Part shown: positions 46,497 through 57,931 of the stretch, piece after piece
Layout of the letters: the number at the start of each line of letters is the position of its first letter
Position numbering within the stretch: the first letter of the stretch is position 1
Assembly (NCBI GenBank): GCA_018815325.1
Contig: JAHIYE010000016.1
Coordinates: forward strand, 111,926 to 175,925
Direction of reading: 5' to 3'
DNA: 64,000 nt
Source of the DNA: Gammaproteobacteria bacterium
GTDB lineage: Bacteria > Pseudomonadota > Gammaproteobacteria > Burkholderiales > Burkholderiaceae_C
The notes under the pieces: model-generated
What the model was told of the DNA's origin: nothing
The model's input: the letters and a program-made list of their open reading frames with translations, nothing else
Database searches by the model: none
Made by a program: the position numbers and the translations under genes

Positions 46497-47144
46497 TTAC
46501 TTGTTGGAGCGGGTACCGACTACTTCGATTTCCACGCGACGGTTCTTGGCGCGGCCTTCGCGGGTCTTGTTGTCAGCCACAGGCTGCTTCTCGCCTTTGC
46601 CTTCGGTGTAAACACGGTTTTTCTCGATGCCCTTGGACACCAGATAAGCCTTCACGGCTTCTGAGCGACGAATGGACAGCTTCTGGTTGTATGCATCGGT
46701 ACCGATGGAGTCGGTATGACCCACAGCGATGATCACTTCCAGGTTGATACCTTTAACCTTGGCAACCAGATCGTCCATCTTGGCTTTGCCTTCAGGCTTG
46801 AGCACAGCCTTGTCGAAGTCAAAGAAAGCGTCGGAGGCATAGGTCACCTTGGTGGCGGCCACGGCGGGAGGTGCTGCAGGCTTCGGTGCGGCAGCAGGTG
46901 CAGCAGCGGGGGCGGCAGCGGCAGGCGCGGCCTTGGGAGCCATCATCGGCGCGGGAGCAATTGCGCCGTCGCAATCCTTCTGAGCCGTAGCAGGCGTCCA
47001 GTTGGCGTCACGCCAGCACAGGCCGGTGGAATTTTTCCAGACATCGCCTGAAGCATTGCGCCAGTTGTCGACAGACTGTGCGCCAGCGGCCGTTGCGAGT
47101 GCTGCGGTAGCAATCAGCATTGCCACTTTATTCAAATTTTTCAT
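46497..47144 (-). CDS. ompA: OmpA-family outer membrane protein
   Basis: 215 residues. Signal peptide to about residue 23, a short Cys-containing segment (NWRNASGDVWKN, LCWRDANW), an Ala/Pro linker (about 66-100), then the peptidoglycan-binding OmpA domain with GHTDSIGTDAYNQKLSIRRS and NRRVEIEVVG. It lacks an eight-strand barrel, so it is the short lipoprotein-like or periplasmic type tethering envelope layers. AGGAGA precedes the ATG. Divergent from gyrA. Confidence 0.9.
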   Translation of the reverse strand: MKNLNKVAMLIATAALATAAGAQSVDNWRNASGDVWKNSTGLCWRDANWTPATAQKDCDGAIAPAPMMAPKAAPAAAAPAAAPAAAPKPAAPPAVAATKVTYASDAFFDFDKAVLKPEGKAKMDDLVAKVKGINLEVIIAVGHTDSIGTDAYNQKLSIRRSEAVKAYLVSKGIEKNRVYTEGKGEKQPVADNKTREGRAKNRRVEIEVVGTRSNK

Positions 47145-47372
47145 AGTTCTCCTCTTGGGGGAAAAAGCCGCAGCAGCGCTGCGAATTGTAACGACGCTCT
47201 AAATGCCTATCACCTAAAACGTTCGTGTCATTGTGCCACAGCTTGGCCTAGGCCCCAATACGGCTGCATCCACAGGTAACACCCTACTGGTAAAAACCAG
47301 CAAATGTTGCAACAATGCGACACACATTGACCCGTAGAATGAAGGGTTGACCTCCATTGCCATGACCACTCC

Positions 47373-50009
47373 ATGACCCAGTTCGCCAAAGAAACCCTGC
47401 CCATCAGCCTCGAAGAGGAAATGCGCCGCAGCTACCTCGATTACGCCATGAGCGTGATTGTGGGACGCGCCTTGCCTGATGCGCGAGATGGCCTCAAGCC
47501 GGTGCACCGCCGCGTCTTGTTCGCCATGCACGAACTGAATAATGACTGGAACCGCCCGTACAAGAAGTCAGCGCGTATCGTCGGTGATGTCATTGGTAAA
47601 TATCACCCGCACGGCGACAGCGCGGTGTACGAGACCATCGTGCGCATGGCACAGGACTTTTCTTTGCGGCACATGCTGGTGGATGGCCAGGGCAACTTCG
47701 GCTCGGTGGACGGCGACAATGCAGCCGCGATGCGTTACACCGAAATTCGCATGTCCAAGATCGCCCATGAATTGCTGGCCGATCTGGACAAGGAAACCGT
47801 TGACTTCGGCCCCAATTACGATGGCAGCGAGCATGAGCCACTGGTCATGCCCGCCCGCTTCCCCAACCTGCTGGTGAATGGGTCGTCGGGTATTGCCGTG
47901 GGTATGGCTACCAATATTCCCCCTCATAACCTGAATGAAGTGGTGGATGGCTGTCTACATTTGTTGCGCAACCCGGAAGCCTCGATCGATGAGTTGATGG
48001 AAATCATCCCGGCGCCCGACTTCCCGACAGCTGGCATCATCTATGGCATCAATGGCGTGAAAGATGGCTACCGCACCGGACGTGGCCGGGTGGTGATGCG
48101 CGCGAAATGCCACTTTGAAGACATCGACAAAGGCCAGCGTCAGGCCATCATCGTCGATGAGCTGCCCTACCAGGTCAACAAGAAGACGCTGCAGGAGCGC
48201 ATGGCCGAACTGGTACACGAGAAGAAGATTGAAGGTATCAGTCACATTCAGGACGAGTCTGACAAGTCGGGCATGCGACTGGTGATCGAACTCAAGCGGG
48301 GTGAAGTGCCTGAAGTGGTACTCAACAACCTCTACAAGCAGACGCAGCTGCAGGACACCTTCGGCATGAACATGGTGGCGCTGATCAACGGCCAGCCCAA
48401 GCTCTGCAACCTGAAAGACCTGATCGAGGTCTTTCTGGATCATCGTCGTGAAGTCGTCACCCGACGTACGGTGTTCAACCTGCGCAAAGCACGCGAACGC
48501 GGCCATGTACTGGAGGGCCTTGCCGTTGCTCTGGCCAATATTGATGACTTCATCGCCATCATCCGCAATGCACCGACGCCCCCTGTGGCCAAGGTCGAGC
48601 TGATGAACAAGCCCTGGGACAGCAAGCTGGTGCGCGAAATGCTCACCCGGACCCGTGCCGACGGTGGCGTCATCAATGCGGATGACTACCGGCCTGACGG
48701 CCTGGAAAAACAGTTCGGCATGGGCAGCGACGGCCTGTACCGACTCTCCGACACGCAGGCCCAGGAAATCCTGCAGATGCGCCTGCAACGCCTGACCGGC
48801 CTGGAGCAAGACAAAATTGTTGCCGAGTACAAGGAGGTCATGGCCCAGATCGAGGACCTGCTCGACATTCTGGCCAAGCCCGAACGCGTATCCGTCATCA
48901 TCAGCGAGGAGCTCGGCGCGATCAAGCAGGAATTCGGCCAGAGCAAGCTCGGTACGCGCCGCAGCCAGGTGGAATACAGCTCCCATGACCTGAGCACCGA
49001 GGATCTGATCACTCCGACCGACATGGTGGTGACGCTGAGCCATAGCGGCTACATCAAGAGCCAGCCTTTGGGAGAGTACCGCGCCCAGAAGCGCGGCGGA
49101 CGCGGCAAGCAAGCCACGGCGACCAAGGAAGACGACTGGATCGACCAGCTCTTCATTGCCAACACGCATGACTACATCCTGTGCTTTTCGAACCGTGGCC
49201 GCCTGTATTGGCTCAAGGTCTGGGAAGTACCCGCGGGTTCACGCGGCTCACGCGGCCGGCCGATTGTCAACATGTTTCCCCTGCAGGATGGCGAAAAAAT
49301 CAACGTCGTGCTGCCACTCACAGGCGAGTTCCGCCGTTTCCCGGCCGATCACTACATCTTCATGTCCACCAGCATGGGCACCGTGAAAAAGACCACGCTG
49401 GAAGAATTCAGCAATCCACGCAAGGCCGGCATCATAGCGGTGGACCTGGATGAAGGCGACTTCCTCATAGGTGCTGCGCTGACGGACGGTGCGCATGATG
49501 TGATGCTGTTCTCGGATGGTGGCAAAGCCGTGCGCTTTGATGAGAATGATGTGCGCCCCATGGGGCGCAACGCCCGCGGTGTGCGCGGCATGATGCTGGA
49601 AGAAGGTCAGAGCGTTATCGCGATGCTGGTGGCAGAAGACGAGCAGCAAAGCGTGCTCACCGCTACCGAAAACGGTTATGGCAAGCGGACCTCGATCACC
49701 GAGTACACGCGTCATGGCCGCGGCACCAAAGGCATGATTGCGATCCAGCAATCTGAACGCAATGGCAAGGTCGTTGCGGCCACGCTGGTGCATGCTGACG
49801 ACGAGATCATGCTGATCACCGACCGCGGCGTGCTGGTACGCACCCGTGTGTCAGAGATTCGGGAACTGGGGCGCGCGACCCAGGGTGTGACCCTCATCGG
49901 GCTGGACGAAGGCTCGAAGCTCAGCGGCTTGCAACGCATTGTGGAGAATGATGCGAACACAGCTGACAGCGATCCATCTGACAACGACAATTCGGGCGCC
50001 GACGCCTGA
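47373..50009 (+). CDS. gyrA: DNA gyrase subunit A
   Basis: 878 residues. Catalytic Y122 ([10 protein letters not shown]), quinolone region [17 protein letters not shown] with S83 and E87, and the GyrA box QRGGRGKQ-type sequence ([10 protein letters not shown]) in the C-terminal beta-pinwheel. Introduces negative supercoils with GyrB. The acidic tail ends in Asp/Ser repeats. The 228 bp to ompA must hold both promoters; I see no convincing boxes. Confidence 0.98.
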   Translation: MTQFAKETLPISLEEEMRRSYLDYAMSVIVGRALPDARDGLKPVHRRVLFAMHELNNDWNRPYKKSARIVGDVIGKYHPHGDSAVYETIVRMAQDFSLRHMLVDGQGNFGSVDGDNAAAMRYTEIRMSKIAHELLADLDKETVDFGPNYDGSEHEPLVMPARFPNLLVNGSSGIAVGMATNIPPHNLNEVVDGCLHLLRNPEASIDELMEIIPAPDFPTAGIIYGINGVKDGYRTGRGRVVMRAKCHFEDIDKGQRQAIIVDELPYQVNKKTLQERMAELVHEKKIEGISHIQDESDKSGMRLVIELKRGEVPEVVLNNLYKQTQLQDTFGMNMVALINGQPKLCNLKDLIEVFLDHRREVVTRRTVFNLRKARERGHVLEGLAVALANIDDFIAIIRNAPTPPVAKVELMNKPWDSKLVREMLTRTRADGGVINADDYRPDGLEKQFGMGSDGLYRLSDTQAQEILQMRLQRLTGLEQDKIVAEYKEVMAQIEDLLDILAKPERVSVIISEELGAIKQEFGQSKLGTRRSQVEYSSHDLSTEDLITPTDMVVTLSHSGYIKSQPLGEYRAQKRGGRGKQATATKEDDWIDQLFIANTHDYILCFSNRGRLYWLKVWEVPAGSRGSRGRPIVNMFPLQDGEKINVVLPLTGEFRRFPADHYIFMSTSMGTVKKTTLEEFSNPRKAGIIAVDLDEGDFLIGAALTDGAHDVMLFSDGGKAVRFDENDVRPMGRNARGVRGMMLEEGQSVIAMLVAEDEQQSVLTATENGYGKRTSITEYTRHGRGTKGMIAIQQSERNGKVVAATLVHADDEIMLITDRGVLVRTRVSEIRELGRATQGVTLIGLDEGSKLSGLQRIVENDANTADSDPSDNDNSGADA

Positions 50010-50010
50010 T

Positions 50011-50056
50011 TGCTATATTTTTAGTAGCGACAAAGGCTCATTCAGCATGGGCTTTT
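50011..50056 (+). repeat. Dispersed repeat with hairpin between gyrA and serC
   Basis: TGCTATATTTTTAGTAGC followed by AAAGGCTCAT, loop TCAGC and ATGGGCTTTT. The second part can form a ten-pair stem with two G-U pairs ending in T, so the element may double as a terminator for gyrA. It resembles the elements at 27345 and 36781 joined together. Confidence 0.5.
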
Positions 50057-50079
50057 GTTGATTTTCTTGCTGAATTTGA

Positions 50080-51171
50080 ATGAAACGCCCGTATAACTTC
50101 TCCGCCGGTCCGGCAGCCATCCCTGAAGAGGTGCTGACCCTGGCTGCCAGTGAAATGCTCGACTGGCATGGCAGCGGCATGAGCGTCATGGAAATGAGCC
50201 ATCGTGGCAAGGAGTTCACGTCCATCTATGCGCAGGCTCATACAGATATCCGTGAACTGCTGGCTATACCGGATAACTTCAAGGTGCTGTTCATGCAGGG
50301 CGGCGGTCTGGGCGAAAACGCCATCGTGCCGCTTAACCTGTCGCGCGCAAGCACGGTGGATTTCGTGGTCACCGGTAGCTGGAGCCAGAAATCCCAGCAA
50401 GAAGCCCGCAAGTACTGCAGTGTCAACATAGCTGCAAGCAACGAAGCTCAGGGATACACCACCCGCCCTGCCCCGGCGAGCTGGCGTCTGAGCTCCCAGC
50501 CCAGCTATGTGCACATCTGCAGTAACGAAACCATTCACGGTGTTGAATTTCATCAACTGCCCGACCTCAAGGCCATGGGCTGCGACGCACCGCTGGTGAT
50601 CGACTTCTCTTCGCATGTGGCCTCGCGTAGCGTGGACTGGTCCAGGGTCGGCCTGGCGTTTGGCGGTGCCCAGAAAAACCTGGGGCCTGCAGGCATGACG
50701 CTGGTGGTGGTGAGGGAAGATCTGCTGGGTCATGCCCTGCCCGTATGCCCCAGCGCGTTCGACTACCGGCTGGTGGCCGACAACCAGTCGATGTACAACA
50801 CACCACCGACCTACGCCATCTACCTGGCTGGGCTTGTATTCCAGTGGCTCAAGCGCCAGGGAGGTGTGGCTGCCATGGAGGCACGCAACATCGCCAAGGC
50901 GGAACTGCTCTACCAGGCCATCGACAGCTCACAGCTCTATGTGAACAAGGTTGCCCAGGACTGTCGCTCACGCATGAATGTGCCGTTCTTCCTGCGCGAC
51001 GAATCGCGCAATGAGGCTTTTCTCAGTGGGGCCAATGCGAACGGGCTGCTTCAGCTCAAGGGCCACAAATCAGTCGGCGGCATGCGTGCCAGCATCTACA
51101 ACGCCATGCCGATCGCAGGCGTGCAGGCTCTGGTGGACTACATGCGAGAATTCGAAAGAACCCAAAGCTGA
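50080..51171 (+). CDS. serC: Phosphoserine aminotransferase
   Basis: 363 residues. [27 protein letters not shown] and the PLP lysine in [12 protein letters not shown] are diagnostic. It makes phosphoserine and also serves pyridoxal synthesis. First of a plus-strand run of serine and aromatic amino acid genes; 45 bp before pheA. Confidence 0.97.
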   Translation: MKRPYNFSAGPAAIPEEVLTLAASEMLDWHGSGMSVMEMSHRGKEFTSIYAQAHTDIRELLAIPDNFKVLFMQGGGLGENAIVPLNLSRASTVDFVVTGSWSQKSQQEARKYCSVNIAASNEAQGYTTRPAPASWRLSSQPSYVHICSNETIHGVEFHQLPDLKAMGCDAPLVIDFSSHVASRSVDWSRVGLAFGGAQKNLGPAGMTLVVVREDLLGHALPVCPSAFDYRLVADNQSMYNTPPTYAIYLAGLVFQWLKRQGGVAAMEARNIAKAELLYQAIDSSQLYVNKVAQDCRSRMNVPFFLRDESRNEAFLSGANANGLLQLKGHKSVGGMRASIYNAMPIAGVQALVDYMREFERTQS

Positions 51172-51216
51172 ACAGCCGGCCTCCGCCGCTGACATACACC
51201 ACGCTATTACCGCCCC

Positions 51217-52299
51217 ATGGCCAAGACACTCCCCGAACTTCGCGTCCAGATTGATGCACTCGACCAGCAACTGCTTTCCCTGCTGAACCAGCGCGCCGGT
51301 CTGGCCAATGAAGTTGGCGAGATCAAACGCGCCGAGGGGTCTGCGGTGTTCCGGCCTGAACGCGAGGCCCAGGTCATCCATGGCCTGCAGACGGCCAATC
51401 CTGGCCCGCTCAAACCCAGCAGCGTGGCCAATATCTGGCGCGAAATCATGTCGGCCTGTCGCGCCCTTGAGGCGCCCCAGCGCGTGGCCTACCTTGGCCC
51501 GGCGGGTACTTTCAGCGAAGAGGCCGCGGTCCGATTTTTCGGCTCCAGCATTGAACACGTGCCCTGTGTGAGCTTTGATGAGGTGTTCCATGCGGCCACC
51601 TCGGGGCGTGCCGAATTCGGCGTGGTTCCCGTTGAGAACAATACCGAGGGCGTGGTCACGCGTTCACTTGATCTGTTCCTGAACTCTCCGCTGCACATCG
51701 TGGGTGAGATCAGCCTGCTGGTTCGCCACCACCTGCTGCGCCTGAACAACTCGCTCGAAGGCATTGAAGCCGTCTACGCACATCCCCAGGCACTGGCCCA
51801 ATGCCAGAACTGGCTCAGCACCCATTTGCCGAACGCTGAGAGGCATGCGGCTTCCAGCAACGCAGAAGGCGCCCGCCTGGCATCGACCAATCCAGCCTGG
51901 GCGGGTATCGCCAGCGAGCGCGCTGGCTCCGAATTCGGTCTGCATGTGACCGCCCATGCGATCCAGGATGATGCCTTCAACCGCACGCGCTTTGCAGTGG
52001 TCTGCCTGCCGCAGGTGCTGCCTGCGCCAGCGCCTTCGGGGCATGATTGTGTGAGCCTCATCGTCTCCGTGCCCAATCGCCCCGGGGCCGTGCATGATTT
52101 GCTCGTGCCACTCAAGCAGCATGGCGTGTCAATGACTCGCTTCGAGTCACGGCCCGCCCGCTCGGGCCAATGGGAGTATTTTTTCTACATCGACATCCAG
52201 GGACATCCTGCGCTGCCCCATGTCGCAGCCGCGCTCAAAGACCTGCAAGGCCTGTGCGCCTTCTACAAGGTACTGGGCACCTACGCCGTGAGCGAATAA
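51217..52299 (+). CDS. pheA: Chorismate mutase/prephenate dehydratase (P-protein)
   Basis: 360 residues. AroQ-type chorismate mutase at about 5-90 (RVQIDALDQQLLSLLNQRA), prephenate dehydratase at about 95-275 (YLGPAGTFSEEAA, the NNTEGVVTRSLD motif), and an ACT domain (SLIVSVPNRPGAVHDLL, TRFESRP) for phenylalanine feedback inhibition. ATG at 51217 follows the serC stop by 45 bases. Confidence 0.97.
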   Translation: MAKTLPELRVQIDALDQQLLSLLNQRAGLANEVGEIKRAEGSAVFRPEREAQVIHGLQTANPGPLKPSSVANIWREIMSACRALEAPQRVAYLGPAGTFSEEAAVRFFGSSIEHVPCVSFDEVFHAATSGRAEFGVVPVENNTEGVVTRSLDLFLNSPLHIVGEISLLVRHHLLRLNNSLEGIEAVYAHPQALAQCQNWLSTHLPNAERHAASSNAEGARLASTNPAWAGIASERAGSEFGLHVTAHAIQDDAFNRTRFAVVCLPQVLPAPAPSGHDCVSLIVSVPNRPGAVHDLLVPLKQHGVSMTRFESRPARSGQWEYFFYIDIQGHPALPHVAAALKDLQGLCAFYKVLGTYAVSE

Positions 52300-52365
52300 G
52301 CATGATGATGGTTACGGTCTCAACACGCCCTGACTTCATCAACGCACTGCCTGCCGAGGTTCGCC

Positions 52366-53247
52366 ATGTTTGAGCAACTCGGGCTGATTGGCTGCGGCCT
52401 GATGGGTGGCTCGTTTGCGCTGGCCCTGCGTCGCGCGGGTCTCGTCAAACGGGTTGTGGGCTACAGCAAGTCCCCCTCCACCACCGAGCGTGCTCGCGCA
52501 CTGGGGGTCATCGATGTCGAGGCACCCTCTGCGCTTCTTGCCATCTCTGGGGCAGACATCGTGCTGATCGCAGTGCCCGTGGCAGCCACTGAGGCCACCT
52601 TCAAAGCCATCAAACATCTGGTCACGCCCCAGATGCTCATCATGGATGTCGGCTCCACCAAGCGTGACGTCACCGAAGCCAGCCGGCGCGCCTTGCGCGA
52701 GCGCATGGGCTCATTCGTACCTGCTCACCCGATTGCCGGCAAGGAGGTCGCGGGCGTGGAGCATGCCGACGCCGATCTGTATACCGGCCGACAAGTCATC
52801 CTCACCCCAACCGAACGCACCCTGACAGTACAACTCAAGAAAGCCGAGCAGGTCTGGACTGCACTGGGTTGCCATGTGCGCCTGATGTCCCCCGAATCGC
52901 ATGATGCGGCCTTTGCCGCGGTCAGTCATCTGCCCCACCTCATGGCCTTTGCGCTCATGAACGCGATCTCAGGTCAACCTCAGGGCCAAGATTACATGTC
53001 ACTGGCCGGGCCGGGCTTTCGCGACTTCACCCGCATTGCCGCGAGCGACCCCAAAGTCTGGCGCGATATCCTGATCTCCAACCGCGAAGAGTTGCTGGCC
53101 CAGTCCAAGCTCTTGCAGCGCAGCCTGGCCGAGCTTGAATTGATCATTGCGCAGGGCGATGGCGAGTTGCTGGAACAACTGATTGAACATGCCAGCCAGA
53201 CCCGCTCACGGTGGCGAATGTCTTCCCCCTCCCGAAACCCCAAGTAA
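52366..53247 (+). CDS. tyrA: Prephenate dehydrogenase
   Basis: 293 residues. Rossmann motif [15 protein letters not shown], catalytic His region [14 protein letters not shown], and [11 protein letters not shown]. Oxidative decarboxylation of prephenate towards tyrosine. Its stop shares one base with the aroA-cmk start (TAATG). The 66 bp after pheA holds a 23-codon frame with no clear ribosome site; I do not call it a gene. Confidence 0.95.
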   Translation: MFEQLGLIGCGLMGGSFALALRRAGLVKRVVGYSKSPSTTERARALGVIDVEAPSALLAISGADIVLIAVPVAATEATFKAIKHLVTPQMLIMDVGSTKRDVTEASRRALRERMGSFVPAHPIAGKEVAGVEHADADLYTGRQVILTPTERTLTVQLKKAEQVWTALGCHVRLMSPESHDAAFAAVSHLPHLMAFALMNAISGQPQGQDYMSLAGPGFRDFTRIAASDPKVWRDILISNREELLAQSKLLQRSLAELELIIAQGDGELLEQLIEHASQTRSRWRMSSPSRNPK

Positions 53248-55259
53248 TGTTCGCTACCGAGTTTCTCGACCTGCCTGCACTCAGCGGTGCCTGTGGCACG
53301 GTTCGCCTGCCAGGCTCCAAAAGCATCTCCAACCGGGTCCTGTTGTTGTCGGCCTTGTGTCGTGGCACCACGACACTGCACGACCTGCTGGACTCCGACG
53401 ACACCCGCGTCATGCTGACCGCGCTGCGCCAGCTCGGCTGCGGTGTGCAGCAGGATGGCACTACGGTTGTCATCGACGGCATCGACGGCATGCTGCCGCA
53501 GGTGCAAGCCAGGTTTTTCATGGGCAATGCCGGCACTGCCATGCGTCCACTCACAGCGGCGCTGGCTGTGCTGGGCGGTGATTTCGAACTCTCCGGCGTA
53601 CCGCGCATGCATGAGCGTCCCATCGGCGACCTGGTCGACGCCTTGCGCCAGCTCGGTTGCCGCATCGATTATCTGGGCACCGATGACTACCCCCCTCTTC
53701 GCATAGGACGCCCTTCACTGGCCCTGGACGCCCCCATCAAGGTGCGTGGCGACGTTTCCAGCCAGTTCCTCACCGCATTGCTGATGGCGCTGCCGCTGGT
53801 CGCCAGCAAAGCCATCACGATTGAAGTCGTGGGTGAACTGATCTCCAAACCCTACATCGAGATCACGCTCAATCTGCTCGCACGCTATGGCATTGTCGTG
53901 CAACGAGAGGAGTGGCAGCGCTTCACCATTCCGGCCGGCGCACGCCTGCAGTCGCCGGGCGTCCTGCATGTCGAAGCCGATGCCTCCTCGGCCAGTTACT
54001 TTGTCGCACTCGGCGCCATTGCTGCGCCTCCCGGCCAGCCTGTACGGATTGAGGGCGTTGGTGCCGACTCGATCCAGGGCGACATCCGCTTCATCGATGC
54101 CGCCCGCCAGATGGGTGCACAGATAAAAAGCGGCCCCAACTGGCTGGAAGTCACACGTGGCCCGGCCGGGCACGGCTGGCCACTCCTGGCCATCGAACTC
54201 GATTGCAATCACATCCCCGATGCGGCCATGACGCTGGCCGTGATGGCGCTGTATGCCACCGGTACGACCACCCTGCGCAATATCGCGAGCTGGCGTGTCA
54301 AGGAGACTGACCGTATCGCCGCCATGGCGGCTGAACTGCGCAAGCTGGGTGCCACGGTGGAAGAAGGCAGCGATTACCTGCAGATCACGCCCCCTTCTCA
54401 GGCTACTGACTGGAAACCTGCGTCCATACACACCTACGACGACCACCGCATCGCCATGTGCTTTTCGCTCGCCGCGTTCAACCCGGCGCGGCTGCCGGTA
54501 CGCATCCTCGACCCGAAGTGCGTGGCCAAGACCTTTCCAGACTACTTCGAGAGCCTGTTCTCGATCACCCAGGCCGAGCGCGGCGCCATTCCCGTGATCT
54601 GCGTGGACGGCCCGACCGCCTCCGGCAAGGGCACGCTGGCCGCCCTGCTGGCAAGCGCATTAGGCTACCACTACCTCGATTCGGGCGCCCTCTACCGGGT
54701 TACAGCTTTGGCAGCCCTGCGCGCGGGCCTCAGCCTGGAGCCACACAATGAGGCCGCCATTGCGGCCCTGGCTGAATGCCTGCCCGTACGCTTTGACGCT
54801 GATCGCGTGCTGCTCGCAGGCACCGATGTAAGCGATGCCATCCGCAGCGAAGAAGGCGGCATGAACGCCTCCAGGGTTTCCGTGCTGCCTGCGGTCCGTA
54901 CGGCCCTGCTGGCCTTGCAGCACAGCTTTCGCCAACTGCCAGGGCTGGTGGCCGACGGGCGCGACATGGGTACGGTGATCTATCCGGATGCCACTTTGAA
55001 GGTCTTTTTGACTGCCAGCGCCGCCCATCGCGCCGAAAGACGCTACAAGCAGTTGATTTCAAAGGGTTTTTCAGCTACACTCCCATCTCTTCGTGCCGAT
55101 CTGGAAGCGCGCGATGCACGGGATTCCTCCCGCAGCGTTGCGCCCCTCAAACCTGCCGAAGGTGCCCGGTTGCTGGACAACTCGGATTTGTCGATTGAAG
55201 AATCGGTTGATCTGGTGTTGAACTGGTGGCAGGGTGTTCAGCCTTTCAGACAAGTCTGA
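53247..55259 (+). CDS. aroA: Fused EPSP synthase/CMP kinase (AroA-Cmk)
   Basis: 670 residues from ATG 53247. EPSP synthase occupies about 1-440: [24 protein letters not shown] and [19 protein letters not shown] kinase follows: P-loop GPTASGKGT at 455-463, [24 protein letters not shown] and RRYKQL. There is no stop between the domains, so one protein serves aromatic synthesis and pyrimidine nucleotides. In most proteobacteria aroA and cmk are separate neighbouring genes before rpsA. A start further upstream would overlap tyrA and is rejected. Confidence 0.96.
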   Translation: MFATEFLDLPALSGACGTVRLPGSKSISNRVLLLSALCRGTTTLHDLLDSDDTRVMLTALRQLGCGVQQDGTTVVIDGIDGMLPQVQARFFMGNAGTAMRPLTAALAVLGGDFELSGVPRMHERPIGDLVDALRQLGCRIDYLGTDDYPPLRIGRPSLALDAPIKVRGDVSSQFLTALLMALPLVASKAITIEVVGELISKPYIEITLNLLARYGIVVQREEWQRFTIPAGARLQSPGVLHVEADASSASYFVALGAIAAPPGQPVRIEGVGADSIQGDIRFIDAARQMGAQIKSGPNWLEVTRGPAGHGWPLLAIELDCNHIPDAAMTLAVMALYATGTTTLRNIASWRVKETDRIAAMAAELRKLGATVEEGSDYLQITPPSQATDWKPASIHTYDDHRIAMCFSLAAFNPARLPVRILDPKCVAKTFPDYFESLFSITQAERGAIPVICVDGPTASGKGTLAALLASALGYHYLDSGALYRVTALAALRAGLSLEPHNEAAIAALAECLPVRFDADRVLLAGTDVSDAIRSEEGGMNASRVSVLPAVRTALLALQHSFRQLPGLVADGRDMGTVIYPDATLKVFLTASAAHRAERRYKQLISKGFSATLPSLRADLEARDARDSSRSVAPLKPAEGARLLDNSDLSIEESVDLVLNWWQGVQPFRQV

Positions 55260-55377
55260 CAGGTTGAGGCTGGTCCACACGACACTCTTCGCGCTAGCAA
55301 AGCGCACGGTCATGTGGTTCTTTAACGTAACCCGCGGTTCTGCCGCACCAAACTGCCGAGCCATGCTATTCCAACAG

Positions 55378-55416
55378 CAGCAATCCCGTTGCTGAAACGA
55401 TGTGACGCCGTGTCAC
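55378..55416 (+). promoter_or_regulatory. rpsA leader hairpins
   Basis: Two small adjacent stem-loops, CAGCAA TCCCG TTGCTG (55378-55394) and GTGAC GCCGT GTCAC (55402-55416), lie 28 bases before the rpsA start in a 185-bp leader. In E. coli S1 represses its own mRNA through structured leader hairpins; the same is inferred here. Confidence 0.4.
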
Positions 55417-55444
55417 TGAAGCCTGAGCCGGTTTAGGAAATTAA

Positions 55445-57127
55445 ATGTCTGAATCTTTTGCCGCCCTGTTTGAAGAGTCCCTGCAACGCTCCGAGATGCG
55501 TACAGGTGAAGTGATCACCGCCGAAGTCGTGCGTATCGAGCACAGCTTTGTCGTGGTCAATGCTGGCCTCAAATCTGAAGCCTATGTGCCGATTGAGGAA
55601 TTCAAGAACGACCAGGGCGAACTCGAAGTCCAGGTTGGCGATTTTGTCTCGGTGGCCATCGATGCCATCGAAAACGGCTACGGCGACACCATTCTGTCGC
55701 GCGACAAGGCCAAGCGTCTGGCTTCCTGGATGAGCCTGGAAAAAGCCCTGGAATCCGGCGAATTCGTGACCGGCACCACCAGCGGCAAGGTCAAGGGCGG
55801 CCTGACCGTTCTGGTCAACGGCATCCGTGCCTTCCTGCCCGGCTCGCTGGTCGACACCCGCCCCACCAAGGATCTGTCTCCGTACGAGAACAAGACCATG
55901 GAATTCAAGGTCATCAAGCTCGACCGCAAGCGCAACAACGTCGTGCTGTCACGCCGCGCTGTGGTGGAAGCCAGCATGGGCGAAGAACGCGCCAAGCTGA
56001 TGCAGACCCTGAAAGAAGGCTCTGTGGTGCAAGGTGTGGTCAAGAACATCACCGAATACGGTGCGTTCGTGGACCTCGGCGGCATCGACGGCCTGCTGCA
56101 CATCACCGACATGGCATGGCGTCGTGTGCGTCACCCGAGCGAAGTGGTGACGGCTGGTCAGGAAATCACCGCCAAGATCCTGAAGTTCGACACCGAGAAG
56201 CATCGCGTGTCCCTGGGTCTCAAGCAACTGGGAGACGACCCCTGGATGGGCGTTAACCGCCGCTACCCGCAAGGCACCCGCATGTTCGGCAAGATCACCA
56301 ACATCGCCGACTACGGTGCGTTTGTGGAACTCGAACCTGGCATCGAAGGCCTGGTCCACGTGTCCGAGATGGACTGGACCAACAAGAATGTGGCCCCGAG
56401 CAAGATCGTTGCCCTGGGTGATGAAGTCGAAGTCATGGTCCTCGAGATCGACGAAGACAAGCGCCGCATCAGCCTGGGCATGAAGCAGTGCAAGGCCAAC
56501 CCATGGCAGGAATTCGCGCAGAACACCAAGCGTGGTGACCGCGTCAAGGGCCCGATCAAGTCGATCACCGATTTCGGCGTGTTTGTGGGCTTGGCTGCCG
56601 GTATCGACGGCCTGGTGCACCTGTCCGACCTGAGCTGGAACGAGACCGGCGAAGCCGCTGTGCGCGAGTACAAGAAGGGCCAGGAAGTGGAAGCCCTTGT
56701 GCTGGCTGTGGATGTGGACCGCGAGCGCATCTCCCTGGGTATCAAGCAGCTTGACTCCGATCCGTTCACCACCTTCGTGTCGATCAACGACAAGGGTCAG
56801 GTTGTGACCGGCAAGGTCAAGACCGTGGATCCGAAGGGTGCCGAGATTGATCTGGGCGAGGACATCATTGGCTACCTGCGCGCCAGCGAAATCTCCCGCG
56901 ACCGCGTGGAAGATGCACGCAACGTGCTCAAGGAAGGCGACGAAGTCACCGCTGTCGTGGTCAATGTGGATCGCAAGACCCGCAACATCCAGCTGTCGAT
57001 CAAGGCCAAGGACATGGTTGACGAGCAAGGTGCCATGGCCAACCTGAGCCAGCAATCGGCTCGCGAAAATGCCGGCACAACCAGCCTGGGTGCGCTCTTG
57101 CGTGCCAAGCTGGACAACAACAACTGA
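55445..57127 (+). CDS. rpsA: 30S ribosomal protein S1
   Basis: 560 residues with six S1 RNA-binding repeats, e.g. [27 protein letters not shown] cores near 195-215 and [19 protein letters not shown] near 285-305. Binds mRNA on the ribosome. AGGAAA precedes the ATG. Followed by a strong terminator. Confidence 0.98.
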   Translation: MSESFAALFEESLQRSEMRTGEVITAEVVRIEHSFVVVNAGLKSEAYVPIEEFKNDQGELEVQVGDFVSVAIDAIENGYGDTILSRDKAKRLASWMSLEKALESGEFVTGTTSGKVKGGLTVLVNGIRAFLPGSLVDTRPTKDLSPYENKTMEFKVIKLDRKRNNVVLSRRAVVEASMGEERAKLMQTLKEGSVVQGVVKNITEYGAFVDLGGIDGLLHITDMAWRRVRHPSEVVTAGQEITAKILKFDTEKHRVSLGLKQLGDDPWMGVNRRYPQGTRMFGKITNIADYGAFVELEPGIEGLVHVSEMDWTNKNVAPSKIVALGDEVEVMVLEIDEDKRRISLGMKQCKANPWQEFAQNTKRGDRVKGPIKSITDFGVFVGLAAGIDGLVHLSDLSWNETGEAAVREYKKGQEVEALVLAVDVDRERISLGIKQLDSDPFTTFVSINDKGQVVTGKVKTVDPKGAEIDLGEDIIGYLRASEISRDRVEDARNVLKEGDEVTAVVVNVDRKTRNIQLSIKAKDMVDEQGAMANLSQQSARENAGTTSLGALLRAKLDNNN

Positions 57128-57152
57128 TTGTTGCTGGACTGGTAAACAAGGA

Positions 57153-57186
57153 ACGACCGGCCGCTGTGCGCGCCGGTCGTTTTTTT
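57153..57186 (+). terminator. Rho-independent terminator after rpsA
   Basis: ACGACCGGC, ten-base loop, GCCGGTCGT and then TTTTTT; 25 bases after the rpsA stop and 20 before ihfB. ihfB must be read by leak-through or from a promoter within rpsA. Confidence 0.88.
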
Positions 57187-57206
57187 AAGCTACTTCCCTG
57201 AGTGTC

Positions 57207-57518
57207 ATGACCCGATCCGATCTTGTTGAAGAATTGGCTGCCCGTTTCAGCCAGCTCACCCACCGGGATGCAGAGTTTGCCGTCAAGGCCATTCTTGACG
57301 CGATGAACGACGCCTTGGTGCGCGGACACCGTATCGAAATCCGGGGCTTTGGCAGTTTTTCAATCAACCACCGCCCGCCCCGCATGGGACGTAACCCCCG
57401 CAGCGGCGAAAGTGTGGCCATTCCGGAAAAGCGTGTACCGCACTTCAAGCCAGGCAAAGCCTTGCGTGAAGCCGTGGATCAACGCACGACCGAACTAGAA
57501 ACAAAAAATCAGGACTGA
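57207..57518 (+). CDS. ihfB: Integration host factor beta subunit
   Basis: 103 residues. HU/IHF fold: [35 protein letters not shown] (DNA-intercalating arm with RxPRxGRNP form) and [12 protein letters not shown]. Bends DNA, among others at sigma-54 promoters. Partner IhfA is not in the window. Confidence 0.95.
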   Translation: MTRSDLVEELAARFSQLTHRDAEFAVKAILDAMNDALVRGHRIEIRGFGSFSINHRPPRMGRNPRSGESVAIPEKRVPHFKPGKALREAVDQRTTELETKNQD

Positions 57519-57628
57519 CAAGTCCGACTTGCCTCCAGCTGCCCTTCGGCAACATCGGTCACAACACGGCAGGCTGCCATGTTCACCCTGTCTATCACGT
57601 TAGAATTCCCTCGTCACAGAGGAAATCA

Positions 57629-57931
57629 ATGAAACACCTCATGTGGCTGCTCAAGTGGATACTGAAAGCGGCCATTTTTTTTACCCTGTTTGCTTTCGCG
57701 CTGAATAACCAGCACGATGCCACGGTGCACTTTTTCTTTGGCACCCAGTGGCAGGCTCCGCAGGTGCTCATCGTGCTGTCTGCGTTTGCGCTCGGGCTCG
57801 TCATAGGCGCGCTGGGCATGGTGCCGCGCTGGTGGAAACACCGGCGTGCGGCAGCCAATGCCCTGCATTCGCAAGCTGCTGCACAGGACGGCAACAAGCC
57901 CGTGGCGCCACTTCCCCACGATGGACATTGA
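57629..57931 (+). CDS. lapA: LapA family (DUF1049) inner-membrane protein
   Basis: 100 residues with two membrane helices (AAIFFTLFAFALNN and VLIVLSAFALGLVIGALGM) around the typical HFFFGTQWQAP turn. With LapB it controls LpxC turnover and LPS assembly. GAGGAA precedes the ATG; overlaps lapB by eleven bases. Confidence 0.88.
   Translation: MKHLMWLLKWILKAAIFFTLFAFALNNQHDATVHFFFGTQWQAPQVLIVLSAFALGLVIGALGMVPRWWKHRRAAANALHSQAAAQDGNKPVAPLPHDGH

Noticed and set aside
47955..49169. 404-codon minus-strand frame opposite gyrA
   Set aside because: Antisense to conserved gyrA sequence; no recognisable domain or ribosome site.
52302..52373. 23-codon frame between pheA and tyrA (MMMVTVSTRPDFINALPAEV...)
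   Set aside because: Considered as an attenuator leader peptide or a hisC remnant; it has no run of Phe or Tyr codons, no attenuator stem, no good ribosome site and no resemblance to HisC.
55949..57055. 368-codon minus-strand frame opposite rpsA
   Set aside because: His/Val-rich repeats mirror the S1 repeats on the other strand; not a protein family.
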